From positions 30,483,452 to 30,547,451 of the forward strand of contig CM059972.1 in assembly GCA_030490835.1 (NCBI GenBank): a DNA stretch of 64,000 bases, in the 5' to 3' direction. The notes below the pieces were generated by a model. The model was not told where the DNA came from and did no database searches. It saw only the letters and a program-made list of their open reading frames with translations. The position numbers and the translations under genes are program-made. How positions within the stretch are numbered: the stretch's first letter is position 1; each line of letters begins with the position of its first letter. Source of the stretch: Annona cherimola. Its lineage: Eukaryota > Streptophyta > Magnoliopsida > Magnoliales > Annonaceae. Shown one piece after another: positions 34,545 through 47,200 of this stretch.

Positions 34545-34904
34545 ATTATTTTTTTTCCAAATACACCCATCATGTTTGACCTTAATTTCGAATATACCTA
34601 TTATGTTTTAGAAATCTTAAACATAACCATCATGTTTGTATCTAACCCCCAAAAATGCACGTTCCATTACAGACATTAATAAATGTCATTAATCCATTTA
34701 TGAAATTACTAATATACCCATCAAATTTAGTGTTGAATTTAAAAAATTTAATATCATAACTTGCCATTGCCCAAATTGGACAAGAGTTGTAAATTCAGGG
34801 AGCTTTAATTTCATTTCATCTTTTTTTATTTTATATTAAGGGTATTTGGGGCATTTATGAAAATATAACCAACATTTAAATAAATAATCATTAATTTATT
34901 TAAT
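34545..34904. mobile_element. Left part of a palindromic element split by a solo LTR
   Basis: Left-arm blocks such as ACACCCATCATGTTTGACC, CCTATTATGTTTTAGAAATC and CATCATGTTTGTATCTAAC are inversely repeated in 36680-36780 (ATACAAACATAATTGATAT, TTTTTGAAACATAGTGAG). Removing 34905-36668 plus one TTAAT joins the two arms. This is a MITE or foldback element of undetermined superfamily. Confidence 0.6.
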
Positions 34905-36668
34905 TGTCACGCCCCATTCCTAGATATACTCAATAACTAGTCAATGAGTACTATACAACCTAAGAAAAATTCGGCAGCATCTCCCCATAATATATGAGGG
35001 GTGGTATGGAATACATGACCTGATATTTATAGATATTTCAATTTCATTTCAAAATATAACATTCAATCCTATATTTATACACTTGTATCTTTATATAATA
35101 AGGATATTCATATAGAAGGAAAATCATTGAATATATCCTTATACATTAAACAAACTTAATGATTATGCATATATGCATCCACAAAGAGTATAATCCAATC
35201 TAAAATGCCAAATACAATATGTTTATCAAAGTGAATCTATCTCAATAATCGTCTACATATACGAATATCAAAAGAGCACAAATTTTAAAAGAACTGAAAT
35301 TAAAGATCTTGTGCTAATGGTCTCAAAGATTTGATCTTCAACTTGTCCCATCTTGTGGTTCCCCACCTGGCCTGTGATCTAAAAGCAAAATAACAAACTA
35401 TATGAGTCTAAATAGACTTAGCAAGTAGATAGTGGTTAGCACAAAGTGGAAATAAGTAAAATTCTAGATGCACATGTTGTGATCAAGATAAGATATATGA
35501 GTCTAAATACCCACTTCCAAGATCGTATGCATATAACCACGTATAAATAGAAGGATACGAACAATCCTCTACTCATGTCTATCAAGGGTCATAAACAACC
35601 CTCTCCTCATGTCAATCAGGGGCCATGAACAACCATTTTACAACCAACCATTTTAAATAACACATCATATATAACAGATAATGATAAATGTCACAAATAT
35701 TACTTTAAATTGAACACACAAAATTGTCATACAAGCATTTCACCAAACACGTGATAGGTGCAAAATAAGGGAACCTTCAATTCATACTCTCTGTGAGCCG
35801 AATTGATTAACGTCCTATTTTAACAATATAGAAACTGCTAACGAATCCTTTACTTCATATAAATCGCACATTCATAGCAAATTTCCCATGAACTCCGCTT
35901 ACCCTAACTGTTACGAACTCTACGCCCCATACCACGAAGTTGTTAGACGCTACACACTCCCACTAGTCTTATATCATGTTTAACATGAAATTTCATCACT
36001 AATCAAGAATGGACAACATCTACTTACTTTGATCGTGATTTCTCCCAAAAACAGCGACCCTAGGCTTGAATTGCAGAGATTCGGAGCTTCCTTAATTGGT
36101 ATCGATGATCTTCAAGGCAGTCGGTAGAGTTTTCTTGAAGAGATCTACAGCTAGATCGAACTGAATAGAAGGGAAAGAAAAGAAGAAGCAAATAACGGGA
36201 AGAGAAGAAGAGGGAAAGGCAACTTGCGTAAATGAAAATGGAGCCCTAACTCGCGGGCTCCCCTTGTTAACCGAAGAGTCGGGCCGGGCTGGAGCATGGG
36301 TCGGGTCTAATCGCAATTAGTAATTTACTTTTCCACTCCTACGACTTAAAAGTTAAAAATTTCTACAAGGGCGCCGCCCCCTTCACCCCCACGACCTGAC
36401 TGGACAGGTCGAACCCCGTACCTACTCTGCGAGGTGGAAAATAGTCATAGTGCTCAACAATGGCACGCCAATCATACACCTTTTAAATTTATACCCAATG
36501 TGCTAAGATCATAATACATGCATATATGCACTATACGTCCCCTAGATGTCATGTCCATATATGTTATACATCCATTAACGTCATAAATTCCTAGTAGCAT
36601 GTTCATAAATTACCTCATAAATAGAGAAGAGTTATAATAAAAATAAAATAAAATACCTAGTCTTCACA
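34905..36668. mobile_element. Solo LTR (1764 bp), TGTCACGCCCC type
   Basis: Begins TGTCACGCCCC and ends TTCACA (TGT...ACA), flanked by TTAAT at 34900-34904 and 36669-36673. No internal retroelement domains are present, so it appears to be a solo LTR left by recombination. The minus strand from about 36316 to 36020 resembles a leader (CTTCTTCTTTTCTTTCCC, AAGCCTAGGGTCGC, then a GTAAGT-like site at 36023-36030). This may be the LTR's own transcript start. The flanking palindrome supports insertion at TTAAT. Confidence 0.75.
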
Positions 36669-36673
36669 TTAAT

Positions 36674-36800
36674 GGTCTTTAACAGAATGAGAATTTTTGA
36701 AATTAAATACAAACATAATTGATATATTTAGAATTTTTGAAACATAGTGAGCATATTTGATATTAAATCAAATATAATAAGTAGATAGGAGAAGTTTTTT
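36674..36800. mobile_element. Right arm of the palindromic element
   Basis: An inverted counterpart of 34555-34680, with matching spacing of the ATACAAACAT and GAAACATA blocks. It ends near a pyrimidine run at 36796. Confidence 0.55.
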
Positions 36801-37014
36801 TCTTTTTCTTTTTCTTTGTTAGGCTTTGTTCGATAAAAAATTTTCTTTAAAAAAAGAAAAAATTTCTCCCTCCTTATTTATCCTTGAATATAAATTTTTC
36901 CCCTATTATTCTCTATTTTTCAATTATTTTTCACATTTTTCATGCAAGCAACTTGTTTATTCCATCTTTATTCTCTTTATTTTTAATCATTATCCTTTTT
37001 ATATTTTTGAACCT
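36801..37014 (+). mobile_element. Tourist-like MITE fragment
   Basis: Contains TTCAATTATTTTTCACATTTTTCATGCAAGCAAC and TCTTTATTTTTAATCATTATCC blocks of the window-wide MITE core. The right end is truncated at the start of the RTE LINE. Confidence 0.5.
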
Positions 37015-40000
37015 TGCCAGTAAGAGTTTCTATCTTACTGACAGTCCGAAGCCCGGAAAAGGATTGGCATGTCAGGTTGGCAGTCAGTGCTATTAAAAAT
37101 CATCGCCGCATCTCTTATGGATTTTGAAAATATACTAAAAGTTGTTAATGCTAGGGCGTCCCCTATAAGTGACGCGCTACAACGAAGTCCGGCTATAGTG
37201 AGAAATGAGCAAGGGTTGCTAGGGCGTTTCTCCAGAAGCGACACACTACATCGGAGCCTAGATGTAGTGAGAAGTGAGCAAGGGTTACTACGGCATCTCC
37301 CTAGACGCGACGCACCACAACAACGTCCGGTTGTGGCGAGAAGTTGGCAAAGGTTCTCATGCCTTTATGGATGTGGTTTAGGGAAAAAGGTAGTACCAAA
37401 ACACAAGGTCCGTTTTGCCTCATGGAATATTGAGATTCTTTCAGGAAAAAGTATGGAAGTAGTAGATATTATGGGAAATAGAAGAATTAATATAGCACAC
37501 CTTCAAGAGACTAGGAGGAAAGAAGAAAAGGATAAACAGATCAATGGATTCAATGGATTCAAATTATAGTATATAGGAAAGGATGATAATAGAAATGGTG
37601 TAGGAATAATAGTAGATAACAAATTCATAAATAAAGTTGTAGATGTCAATAGAGTAAATGATAGAATTATTCAAATAAAACTTGTATCAGGTGTAGAGGT
37701 CATAAATGCGATTAGTGCTTATGCACCAGAAATAGGATTAGATGATAGAATCAAGAAACAATTTTGGGACGACTTAGATAGTGTTATGCAGAGGATACCT
37801 AACCAGGAAAAGGTTGTGATAGGTGGAGATTTAAATGGACATGTAAGAAATGAGAATATAGGATATGAGAGAAGTCATGAAGGTTTCGGCTTTGAAATAA
37901 TGAATGAACAGGGAATGTCATTTTGAACTTTGCTATAACATATGATTTGGTTGTAGCAAATACCTTATTTCAAAAACGAGATGAACACTTGATAACTTTT
38001 AAAAGTGGAACCAATTCTAGCCAAATAGATTTCTTAATTATGAGAAAATTGGATAGGTCTCTTTGTCTTAATTGTAAGGTTATCCCAAGTGAGAGCTTAG
38101 CTATGCAACATAGATTATTAGTAATGGATATATATACACAAAAAGAGTCAACAAAAACTAAAGGTAATATAATTTAAAAAATTAAATAATAAAATTTAAA
38201 GGGAAATAGTATGGAATTTTTTAGTAAAAAAATGATAGAAGAAGGAAAATGAGACACACGAGAAGTTGGAGTATAATCAATGTGGGATAAAATGACAATT
38301 AACATAAAAGAAGTAAGACAAAGTATTGTGTGTGTATATATATATATAAATTATAGATATTCACATAGAGAAACTTGGTGGTAAAGTGAGGATGTTCAAA
38401 AAGCTATAAATGCTAAACAAGAAAAGTTTAAAACATGATAGAGAAATAAAAATAATACAAACTTACAGCAATACAAACTATAAAAAAAACTACTAAAAAA
38501 TTATTAGCGATGCTAAACACGAAACTTATAACAACTTATTTGACGGATTACGAATTAGACAAGGTGAAAAGGATATTTTTAAGTTGGCTAAATTAAGTAA
38601 AAATAAAGGCAAAGATTTAACGCATGTTAGATGTATTAAAAGTGAGGACCAAAGAGTTCTACTGAAAGATGATGATATTAAAGAAAGATGGAAAACTTTT
38701 TTTTATAGTATACTAAATGATACCTCATACGAACATTTAACATTAGATGTTTGTTTAAATAGAAAAGACAATAGGAATATCAGTTATTTATCAAAAATTC
38801 AAATATCTGAAGTAAAGGAAACTCTAAGGAAAACGAAAACAGGAAAAGCCTTAGATCCAGATAATATACCAATTAAGGCATGAAAGTGCATGAGAGATGT
38901 AGGTGCAACATGATTAACAAATTGTTTAATAAGATTATAAAAACAAGGTTAATGGCAAGTGAATTGAGGAAAATCATTATAGTTCCAATCTATAAAAATA
39001 AGGGAGATATTCAAAATTATGCAAATTATCGTGGAATAAAATTAATGAGTCATTCTATAAAATTATGGGAAAGAGTAATTGAATATTGACTAAGATAGGA
39101 AACTAACGTATCTAAAAGTCAATTATGCCAGGAAGATCAACCACTAAAGCTATTTTTTTACTTAAACAAATATTTAAAAAGTATAGAGAGAAAAAAAGAA
39201 CTTATACATGATTTTTATTAATTTCGAAAAAGCATATGATCGAGTACCAAGAAAGTTAATATAGCAAGTGATGAAAAAAGAATTAATAATAGATATATTG
39301 ATATTATTAAATATATAAGAGGAGGCTGTTACGAATGTGAGGACCATTAGTGGAGATACTAATATATTCCTAGTTAAAATAGGTTTACATCAAGGTTCAG
39401 CCTTGAGCCCTTACCTTTTTACCTTAGTAATAGATGAAATTACTAAACATCTCCAAGAAAAAATACTTTGGTGTATGTTATTTGCAGATGACATTGTTCT
39501 AATAGATGAAACTAAAGAAAGACTAAATTTAAAATTAAATAGGTGGGTAGATATTTTAGAATCTAATGGTTTTAGAATTAGTCACACAAAAACCGAATAT
39601 ATGAAATGCAATTTTAATAATAGGGAGAACCCATATGATGAACCAATTGAGATTTTAGATCAAGTTGTAACAATAACTAATCACTTCCGGTACCTAGGAT
39701 CAATAGTTTAAGAGAACGGAGAAATTGAGAAAGATATAATATATAGAATTTAAGCAGGATGGAAGAAATGGAGAAGTGCATCGGGAATTTTATGTGATCG
39801 TTGAGTTCTAATCAAACTAAAAGGAAAATTTTATAAAACTACGATTAGACCTGTTATGCTTGATGGGGCAGAATGTTGGGCAGTTAAAGAACAACATATA
39901 CAAAAAATGAGCATAGCGGAAATGAGAATGTTAAGGTAGATGAGTAGTAAAACAAGAAAAGATAAAATTAGAAATAAAATAATTCAAGAAAACTTAAAAG

Positions 40001-40285
40001 TGAGACCAATCTGTGATAAAATAAAAGAAAATAAATTAAGATGTTTTAGTCATGTTAAAAGGAGACCTAAAGTAACACCAGTCAGAAGAACAAAGTCTAT
40101 CAAAGTAGAAAGTGGTAAGAGAATGAGAAGAAGATAAAAAAAAACCATGGATGAAAGTAATTAAACAAGATTTAAAAATATTATAAATTACAAAAAATTT
40201 AATCTTAAATCGGCAAGAATAGTGCAACAGAATTTATGCAGCCGACCCATCTCGGTGGGAAATGACTTATGATGATGATGACGAC
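37015..40285 (+). mobile_element. RTE-clade non-LTR retrotransposon, near full length but decayed
   Basis: Starts with a leader carrying three 69-72-bp repeats (37151-37360). The AP-endonuclease domain follows (FASWNIEILSGKSMEVVDI, HLQETRRKEE, GVGIIVDNKFINKVVDV, ISAYAPE, VVIGGDLNGHV, SSQIDFLIMRK). Next is the reverse transcriptase (LRKTKTGKALDPDNIP, IIVPIYKNKGDIQNYANYRGI, KIGLHQGSALSPYLFTL, catalytic LFADDIVLIDET, SNGFRISHTKTEYMKC), then a C-terminal tail (RPVMLDGAECW, RCFSHVKRR). The 3' end is GATGATGATGACGAC, common in plant RTE elements. Many stops and shifts make it dead. A second copy lies in CLPR3 intron 2. Confidence 0.92.
37151..37360 (+). repeat. Three about 70-bp repeats in the RTE leader
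   Basis: Units begin near 37151, 37222 and 37291, each of the form AGGGCGTC...GACGCGCTACAACG...GTGAGAA.TGAGCAAGGGTT. They encode about 23-residue repeats in one frame. A related GAGCAAGAGTTG unit occurs at the 5' end of the second RTE copy (about 50910). Confidence 0.8.
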
Positions 40286-41208
40286 AACAATTACTTTGGC
40301 TCTTCAAAATTTTCTTCGCAAATTTCTCTACTTTTTTTTTTAACCTCATACCAATCCATATTCCATTCCAGTTTGAAATAAGTATAACTATAGTATTGAT
40401 TTTATTCAGTAGATTTACGACCAGAGTACCCAGCACACCGGCCGTCACAACTACGTGTCGCAGAACTGTTCGCCAATTCTCTGGGCCAGCCAAAAATGGG
40501 GCAAAAAAACAAAACAAAAACATTTCGTAATTCGGAGTCAAGAAAAAAGGTAGAAAGGAGAAGGCAAAGGGCGGAAATTCTCCACTGAGGAGCCGGACCT
40601 TGATCTCATTAGCAGATCACTATTGTAGCCTGTGTAGAAGGGGGGCTCGCATTTGTAGGATGTTTGGTATCGCGCAACTTTTTACGTTATGCCACTAGTT
40701 TATCAATCACATAATGTATTCTCAATCATCGTATTTCGCGGTCTCCACAATTATACTTTTTTGCCATTATTATTTATATTTTCAACCATCACCAGTTATC
40801 TCCTTATCAAAACAAATTTATATTAGTTATTACCCCGTGTCTTCTGGATAGAGATAATTATTTAAAAAAAAAAAAAAAAAAAAAAAACGCATCGCAACCA
40901 AAAGTGCAAAATTTGGTAAGGAAAAAGAAGTTATAGAAATAAAAGAAAGAAGACAACTTCAATGCAACTGAAAGTCCAAAACTTTTTACCATGCATTTGG
41001 TGTATTCATTGTACAACCTTCCCTTCCATTGAATTGAATTCCCCTGCTAAGTGCAGTTCAACTTACTTACATTGTTTCTTACATCGTTAACTTCAACTCG
41101 CAGTGATGAGAGTGAGCAGGCAGGTGGGGGCACTTCATACTTCCTCATACAGGCAGCAGCAAGATAGCACTTGAGGTTGCCGGCAGACGTCATCTTGGCT
41201 GAACATCA
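40286..41208. other. Intergenic stretch downstream of CLPR3
   Basis: Lies between the RTE 3' end and the CLPR3 stop and should contain the CLPR3 3' UTR (minus strand, below 41209). An A-run sits at 40862-40887. A 117-codon minus-strand frame at 40188-40541 includes GPENWRTVLRHVVVTAGV and a hydrophobic run, but I do not recognise it. A MITE-like GGATGTTTGGTAT occurs near 40660. Confidence 0.45.
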
Positions 41209-44200
41209 CTAGTCCTCATCGTCTCTAATACCTGCCATCCTGTCAAATTCTTCTGCTGACCGTACATCTGACATCAGCTTCTCCTGGTGTTTATCGCGCA
41301 CAAGAATCTGCTAACAAGTCCCAAATCAATCCCTGAATCATTACAGACTCTTTTGATGGGATGACGTCAGATGATATTGTTTCCATAAGAAGTGAAACCA
41401 TCTGGTTCTTTGGATGACATCCATAAGAATCGTGATCCAGTGCTCCTGTTTGCACTTAAGCTCAGTGCTCTCGGCCATCTGCTGCTGTCCAAAATCTGCT
41501 GGATGAAATCTCATCATTCGTTCAGCATAGGAGTCAGAGGAGGGACATTTCGCATGCAGGTCACGTCAGATGCGTCAGTGGAAATTTGAAAATTTGCAAA
41601 ATAGTCATGAGAATTCAAATGCACTGGAGATTCGTGGAGCTGCTGACAGATTAGGTATTGGATCATGAAGGCCCCCTTCCTGTTGGTGTCATCTTCCTCA
41701 ACTCTAGCTACCAACGGCCAAATTTGCAAACTTGGCAGAAACTGCACCAAGTCTGCTGCCAACGAGCTACCCATTACCTGCTGTAGCTTCATATCCAAAT
41801 TTGATGCTGTCTTCATCAATTGATGCTACTGCTGTAGTTGTTTTTCCCAAAATCTAGCGAACCCATCATCTTCCCCAAGCCGCAATCAGATATGAAACCC
41901 ATGGAAGCCACATACCAATCCTAGTCTTCACCAGGAAACCTTAATGATCTAACAGAATCCACCAAAATTACAACATCCCCATTACCACCAAAGCAAAACC
42001 CACCATGACTAAACCCTTCAGAGGGTGTCACCTTTCTACTCTTTTATAGGCAATAGCAGAGGTGCTTGGTGGTGATCGACAACGACCAAAAGTCGACTAG
42101 CCATTTCCCCAAATCAGATCTAGCCATAGCACCGATTATATCCAGCGGCTGTTGCCATCTTCTTCCAAACTGACACTCATTTTTCCCATCCAAATTCTGG
42201 TCTCCCCTCTCAGCTTTGGCATCATCTCGAAAATCAATCATGGCTAGTCACCCACCTAAACCAACATTAGTAGAAAATAGGTCAGTGGCAATTGGTGAAG
42301 ATGCGGATGACCTAGTTGTGCTTGAAGTACTTGGGCAGCAATTTCCTTGTGAATTCCAGCAGATTCCACACCATGAAACTCTTGCCATTGGGGCTCCATG
42401 ATTCAATTTTTCCTTCTGGAAGAAAATGACCCTGCAGAATCTCCGGAAGGAGATTGGAATTCTCATTATTATTTTGCAAAATTTCAAACTTCCAACGACG
42501 CATCTGACAAAGATCTGCATGCAAAATGTCCCTCCTCGACTCCAATGCTGGAACAAATGGCAAGATTTCATCCCGCAGATTTGGACAACGGCAGATGGCC
42601 AAGAGCATCAAGCTTAAGTGCAGATGGGAGCACGAGATCGTGATTCCATCCTTAAACCCAACTGCAGTTGTGACAACAAATGTTCTATTTGGGTGCTGGC
42701 CGGAATCTTGGGCTAAGCATTTCCATAGGCATAACATGCTGCAAAAATACCAATCAAGCTTCTTTGCACTTAAAATAAGATGCTAACAGAAAATGGACTT
42801 TAATTTGGTGTGTTTCACTTGAGCAAAGAAGTGATCTCACATTGCATTTGTTAACTTAGAGAACCACAAGAATTTTCAGCATTGACACCTATATCCAATT
42901 GTGGAGTTAAGGAAAATACAAGGACATGTAAAGGCAGAATTTACCTTGTCAATGAAACCAAACTCTTTAGCTTTTTCAGGTCTCATGAAGAATTTTCTGG
43001 AAGCCATCTTTGATATGTCCTCGAATGACTGACCCCATACATCAAGACAATAGAAAGAGAGCAAGTTATTACACTTCAAGTCACACCACCAAAGGCAAAG
43101 CAATTCTATTGAAGAATGGAACAAACCACGATAAACAATGTCCATTTCAGATTCCATAGACGGTTTGATGCAAGATGTTTTCATCCATGAGATTCCCAAA
43201 TAATAAAACAGAAGATTCCCAAATAATAAAACAGAGGAATACAGAACAGCATGCTTGATACTCACATTTCCTGTGTGTTTTGCGAGGAGTTCAAAATAGA
43301 TGTCCCTCACCTTTATAACCTGCCAAATCATTTCTTCGCGTCAAATTCTTGCATGAAAAATTCATGGAAGAAATAAGATCACGTGCATAATTCATGGTGA
43401 CAGAGAGAATTTCCATGCATTGTTTAGACAAAAGTGGCTGATCTAGTATTTTGTTTATGAATACGTCAAGGGCACGAGATGCCTGGGTACAAATTCTTGC
43501 ATGAAGAATTCATGGAAGAAATAAGACCACGTGCATAATTCATGGTGACAGAGAGAATTTCCATGCATTGTTTAGACAAAAGTGGCTGATCTAGTATTTT
43601 GTTTATGAATACGTCTAGGGCACAAGATGGCTGGGTACAACAGGGCACCATCAGCATTCCTTATTTTTTCGCAAAGAACATGAATGAATTGAAGCTTATG
43701 CAGAACCCACATGTTCCAGCTAGCCGACATATACACATAGCAAAACAAATACTTAAAGGGTCATCAAGAAAATAAAGAAAATTCATTACAAACAATGGAT
43801 TTTTAAAATAAACAGATCAATGCTCAATTATTTAGAATAATCAAAATGGCAAGTCAAACAGGAAATTACTTTGAAGCATTCAGCAAGTGTGGAGGTAAGT
43901 CCAAATCAAAGCACACATAGTGTGCATCCATAAGGAACAATTCGCTCCTAATGGCATGAAATTAAAATGACAGTACGAAATCAGACGTAACCAAACCTCA
44001 TTGGCACGATTGATAATATCACTTGCTTGCCTTAACCCGGTTGGTGGAATTTGAGGTTGGTGAATCATGGCTGAGAAAAAAATGAATATGTCACCTCATA
44101 AAATAGCACAATGAAGAGAAGCTAAAAGGATTATAATGTTCAACAAATAGCAGCATACCCTTTGCATGTTGCAGCATAAACCGTTTGCCCTTCTTTCCGC

Positions 44201-47200
44201 AGGCGAGAAACAGAGAAGCATAACCCATGGCAGCTCCAAGACCAAGTGTGTAGATCTGCATATACAGCAGCCATTTCACCATAAATAAAATAACAGATGC
44301 ACCAAAATAGACTAAAATAATAGTTCCAAATTTTCCCCAAAGCAGTGTTCTGAAAGGCAGTAGTTAGTAATAATGAGTCAATGACATATTTGCACAAGGC
44401 TGATGACAAGATGGACAAACCTAACAGTTTATTCTTTCATAGTTATTTAACAAATGTGTCTCATTGAGAAGATATTGGAGAATTTCCCTTCCTCATGAAC
44501 AGAAACTTGATGATTTGACAACATATATCTTGAGGATTCTATCCACAGCTGTAAGTCTTTATAATTCAGAGGAGTTGGGAATTGGAACTAGGCAAATTTA
44601 TGTCACACAGATTCGGAGATTCCACAACCTGCATCCTTTTACCAATTATCAGCAGCAATAGTAGATTGAAAACTGGAGACTATGAAGGACCATACTCTTC
44701 AAAATGACTTAAAGGTATATCTAATTTAACACATGCAACTATACTACATAAATCATACAAAATCTTTGGAAGTTTCGACATCATATATCCAAGAAAGGCA
44801 AATCTAATAGAATCTGAGGAATGAAATGCTGCTCAAACCTGCAAGGAGAACCAGATTATCGTCTCTCTCAATATGTCTGTCTTAGTTATTTCACAGAGCC
44901 AAATGATAAGAACTTCAGAAAAGCAATATACGTAAAAAGCAGCAGCATATTTTCCAAGTAATGATTGAAAAGCCTACCATCTTCTAAAAAGTAAATCATT
45001 TGGAATTACTGATCCAGCCACAGTGCAACTTTAAACCAGATCCACAAGAAGAAGAAGAAGAAGAAACTACTAGAATATGAGAAGAACATTTCACCTCAGC
45101 CTTTAACTGCATCATGATATCATAGACGGCGAGAGCTTGGGAATCTATTGCAACCTGAAATGTCAACGATGAGAAGACATCATAAATTACAAAAAGCAAA
45201 CAAAGAGGGAAAAATGAAAATGATTTCCACATACATTAATGTTAAGAAAAACTATTCATAAGAAATGACATCCATAAGACACCAAAGATGATTTATAGAC
45301 AGGCAATATTGATTATTATCCTTAACCCTAAACCAAAAAAGATAAGTGTAGAATAAAACTAAAGTTTGAGAAATAGTAAAAGATAATCAGATAATAGGCA
45401 GTCATGGTTGCTGTTACTGCAATGAAGGAATTTAACAGCAGCATAAGAGGTATAAAGACAAAGGAATATAATGGAGAGAGCTAATATTTCATAAGGTTAT
45501 CACAACCCAGTCAGCACCAACTAATAAACCAATGGGGGGAAAAAAGGAAGAAACAGCATACCTGTATTCCATCATCACGAGTAGTTCCAGGTGAATTGAT
45601 GTAAACATAAATTGGCTGAAGTGGATTCGCCCACTCTAGGTACAGCAGTTCTGCTATCACAAGTTCAGTGACAGCTGGCACCAACTGATCAATGCAAATG
45701 GTTGACTAGTTAGAATATTTGAGCTATCCAGGAATTATAGGCAACAAAAGCAATATGCAGAAAGCACATAAAGAAACAGGAATGACACAGTGAATATAAG
45801 AAACACTTCCAAGTAGGATTAAAATGCTGCAACCATTGAAGTTTCAACAATATGTTCAATACATCTACTGGCCAAGGAAGACAGCCCTTCGGTTATTGAG
45901 ATGATATTTGTGAAGCATTTCCATGAAGATTTTGACTGAAGGTACTTAACTCACAGCACACAAGGGACAAACTTGTGTCAAGACATTGCAATACATAGGA
46001 ACTGACATCATCCACACCTATGAACCAAAGAATGAAAGAAGCCGTCCAAAAATTTTGTGACATCTGGATTCTCTGAAGCATCTTGACATCAGATTGATAC
46101 AAACAAGCAAAACTTCAACATATCCTAGGGAAAACTTGAAACATATTTAATTTCTTGATGTATGATACAAACAAGCAAAACTTCAACACATCCTAGGGAA
46201 AACTTGAAACATATTTAATTTCTTGATGTAAATCATCCAAAGCCTTTTTATAATGATTCTAGAAACATCTTCATCATCATCGTCGTAAACCATTTCAGGT
46301 AGGTCAGCTGCATGGATTTTGTTGCGCCATTCTTAACCATTCGAGAATAAATTTTTGATAATCTTTAATATTTTCATATCTTAATTACTTTCATCCACAT
46401 TTTTTTTGGTCTTCCTCTCATTCACTTACCATCTTCTACTTGGATAGACTTTGTCTTCCTAACTAGTGTTGTTTTAAGCCTCCGTTTAACATGACCAAAA
46501 CATCTTAACATGTTTTCTCTCATTTTATCACCTATTGGCCTCACTTTGAGATTTTGTCGGATTAATTCATTTCTAATTTTATCTTTTCTTATTTTACCGT
46601 TCATTCACCTTAACATTCTCATTTCCGCTAATTTCTGCTACGTTCATTTTATATGTGTGTTGTTCTTTAACCGCCCCACATTTTGCCCCATAATCATATA
46701 TGATCTAATCATTTTTATGAAATTTTCCTTTTAATTCAATTGGGACTTGACGATTATATAAAATTCTTGACGCAATTTGTCATTTCTTTCATCCTGTTTG
46801 AATTCTATATATTATATCTTTCTTAATTTCCTCATTCTCACTGGAAGTTATTAGTTCTTGTTACTACTTGATCTCAAATGTTAACTGGTTCCTTATCAAG
46901 GTTCTCACTATCATTAAAACTGCATTTCATAGATTCAATTTTTGTGTGACTAATTATTAAACCATTAGATTCAAGCGAATCTATTCACTTATCAATTTCA
47001 AATTTACTCATCTAGTTTCATTTGTTAGAACAATGTCATTTGCAAATATCATGCACCAAGGTACTTCTTCTTGTAAATGTTTAATAATTTCATCTATCGC
47101 TGAAATAAAAAAGTAAGGACTCAAAGCTGAGCCTTAATGCAAACCTATATTGACTAATGTTGTTAAAACCTGGTCAGGTCGGCTGGTCCAACCGTTTCGA

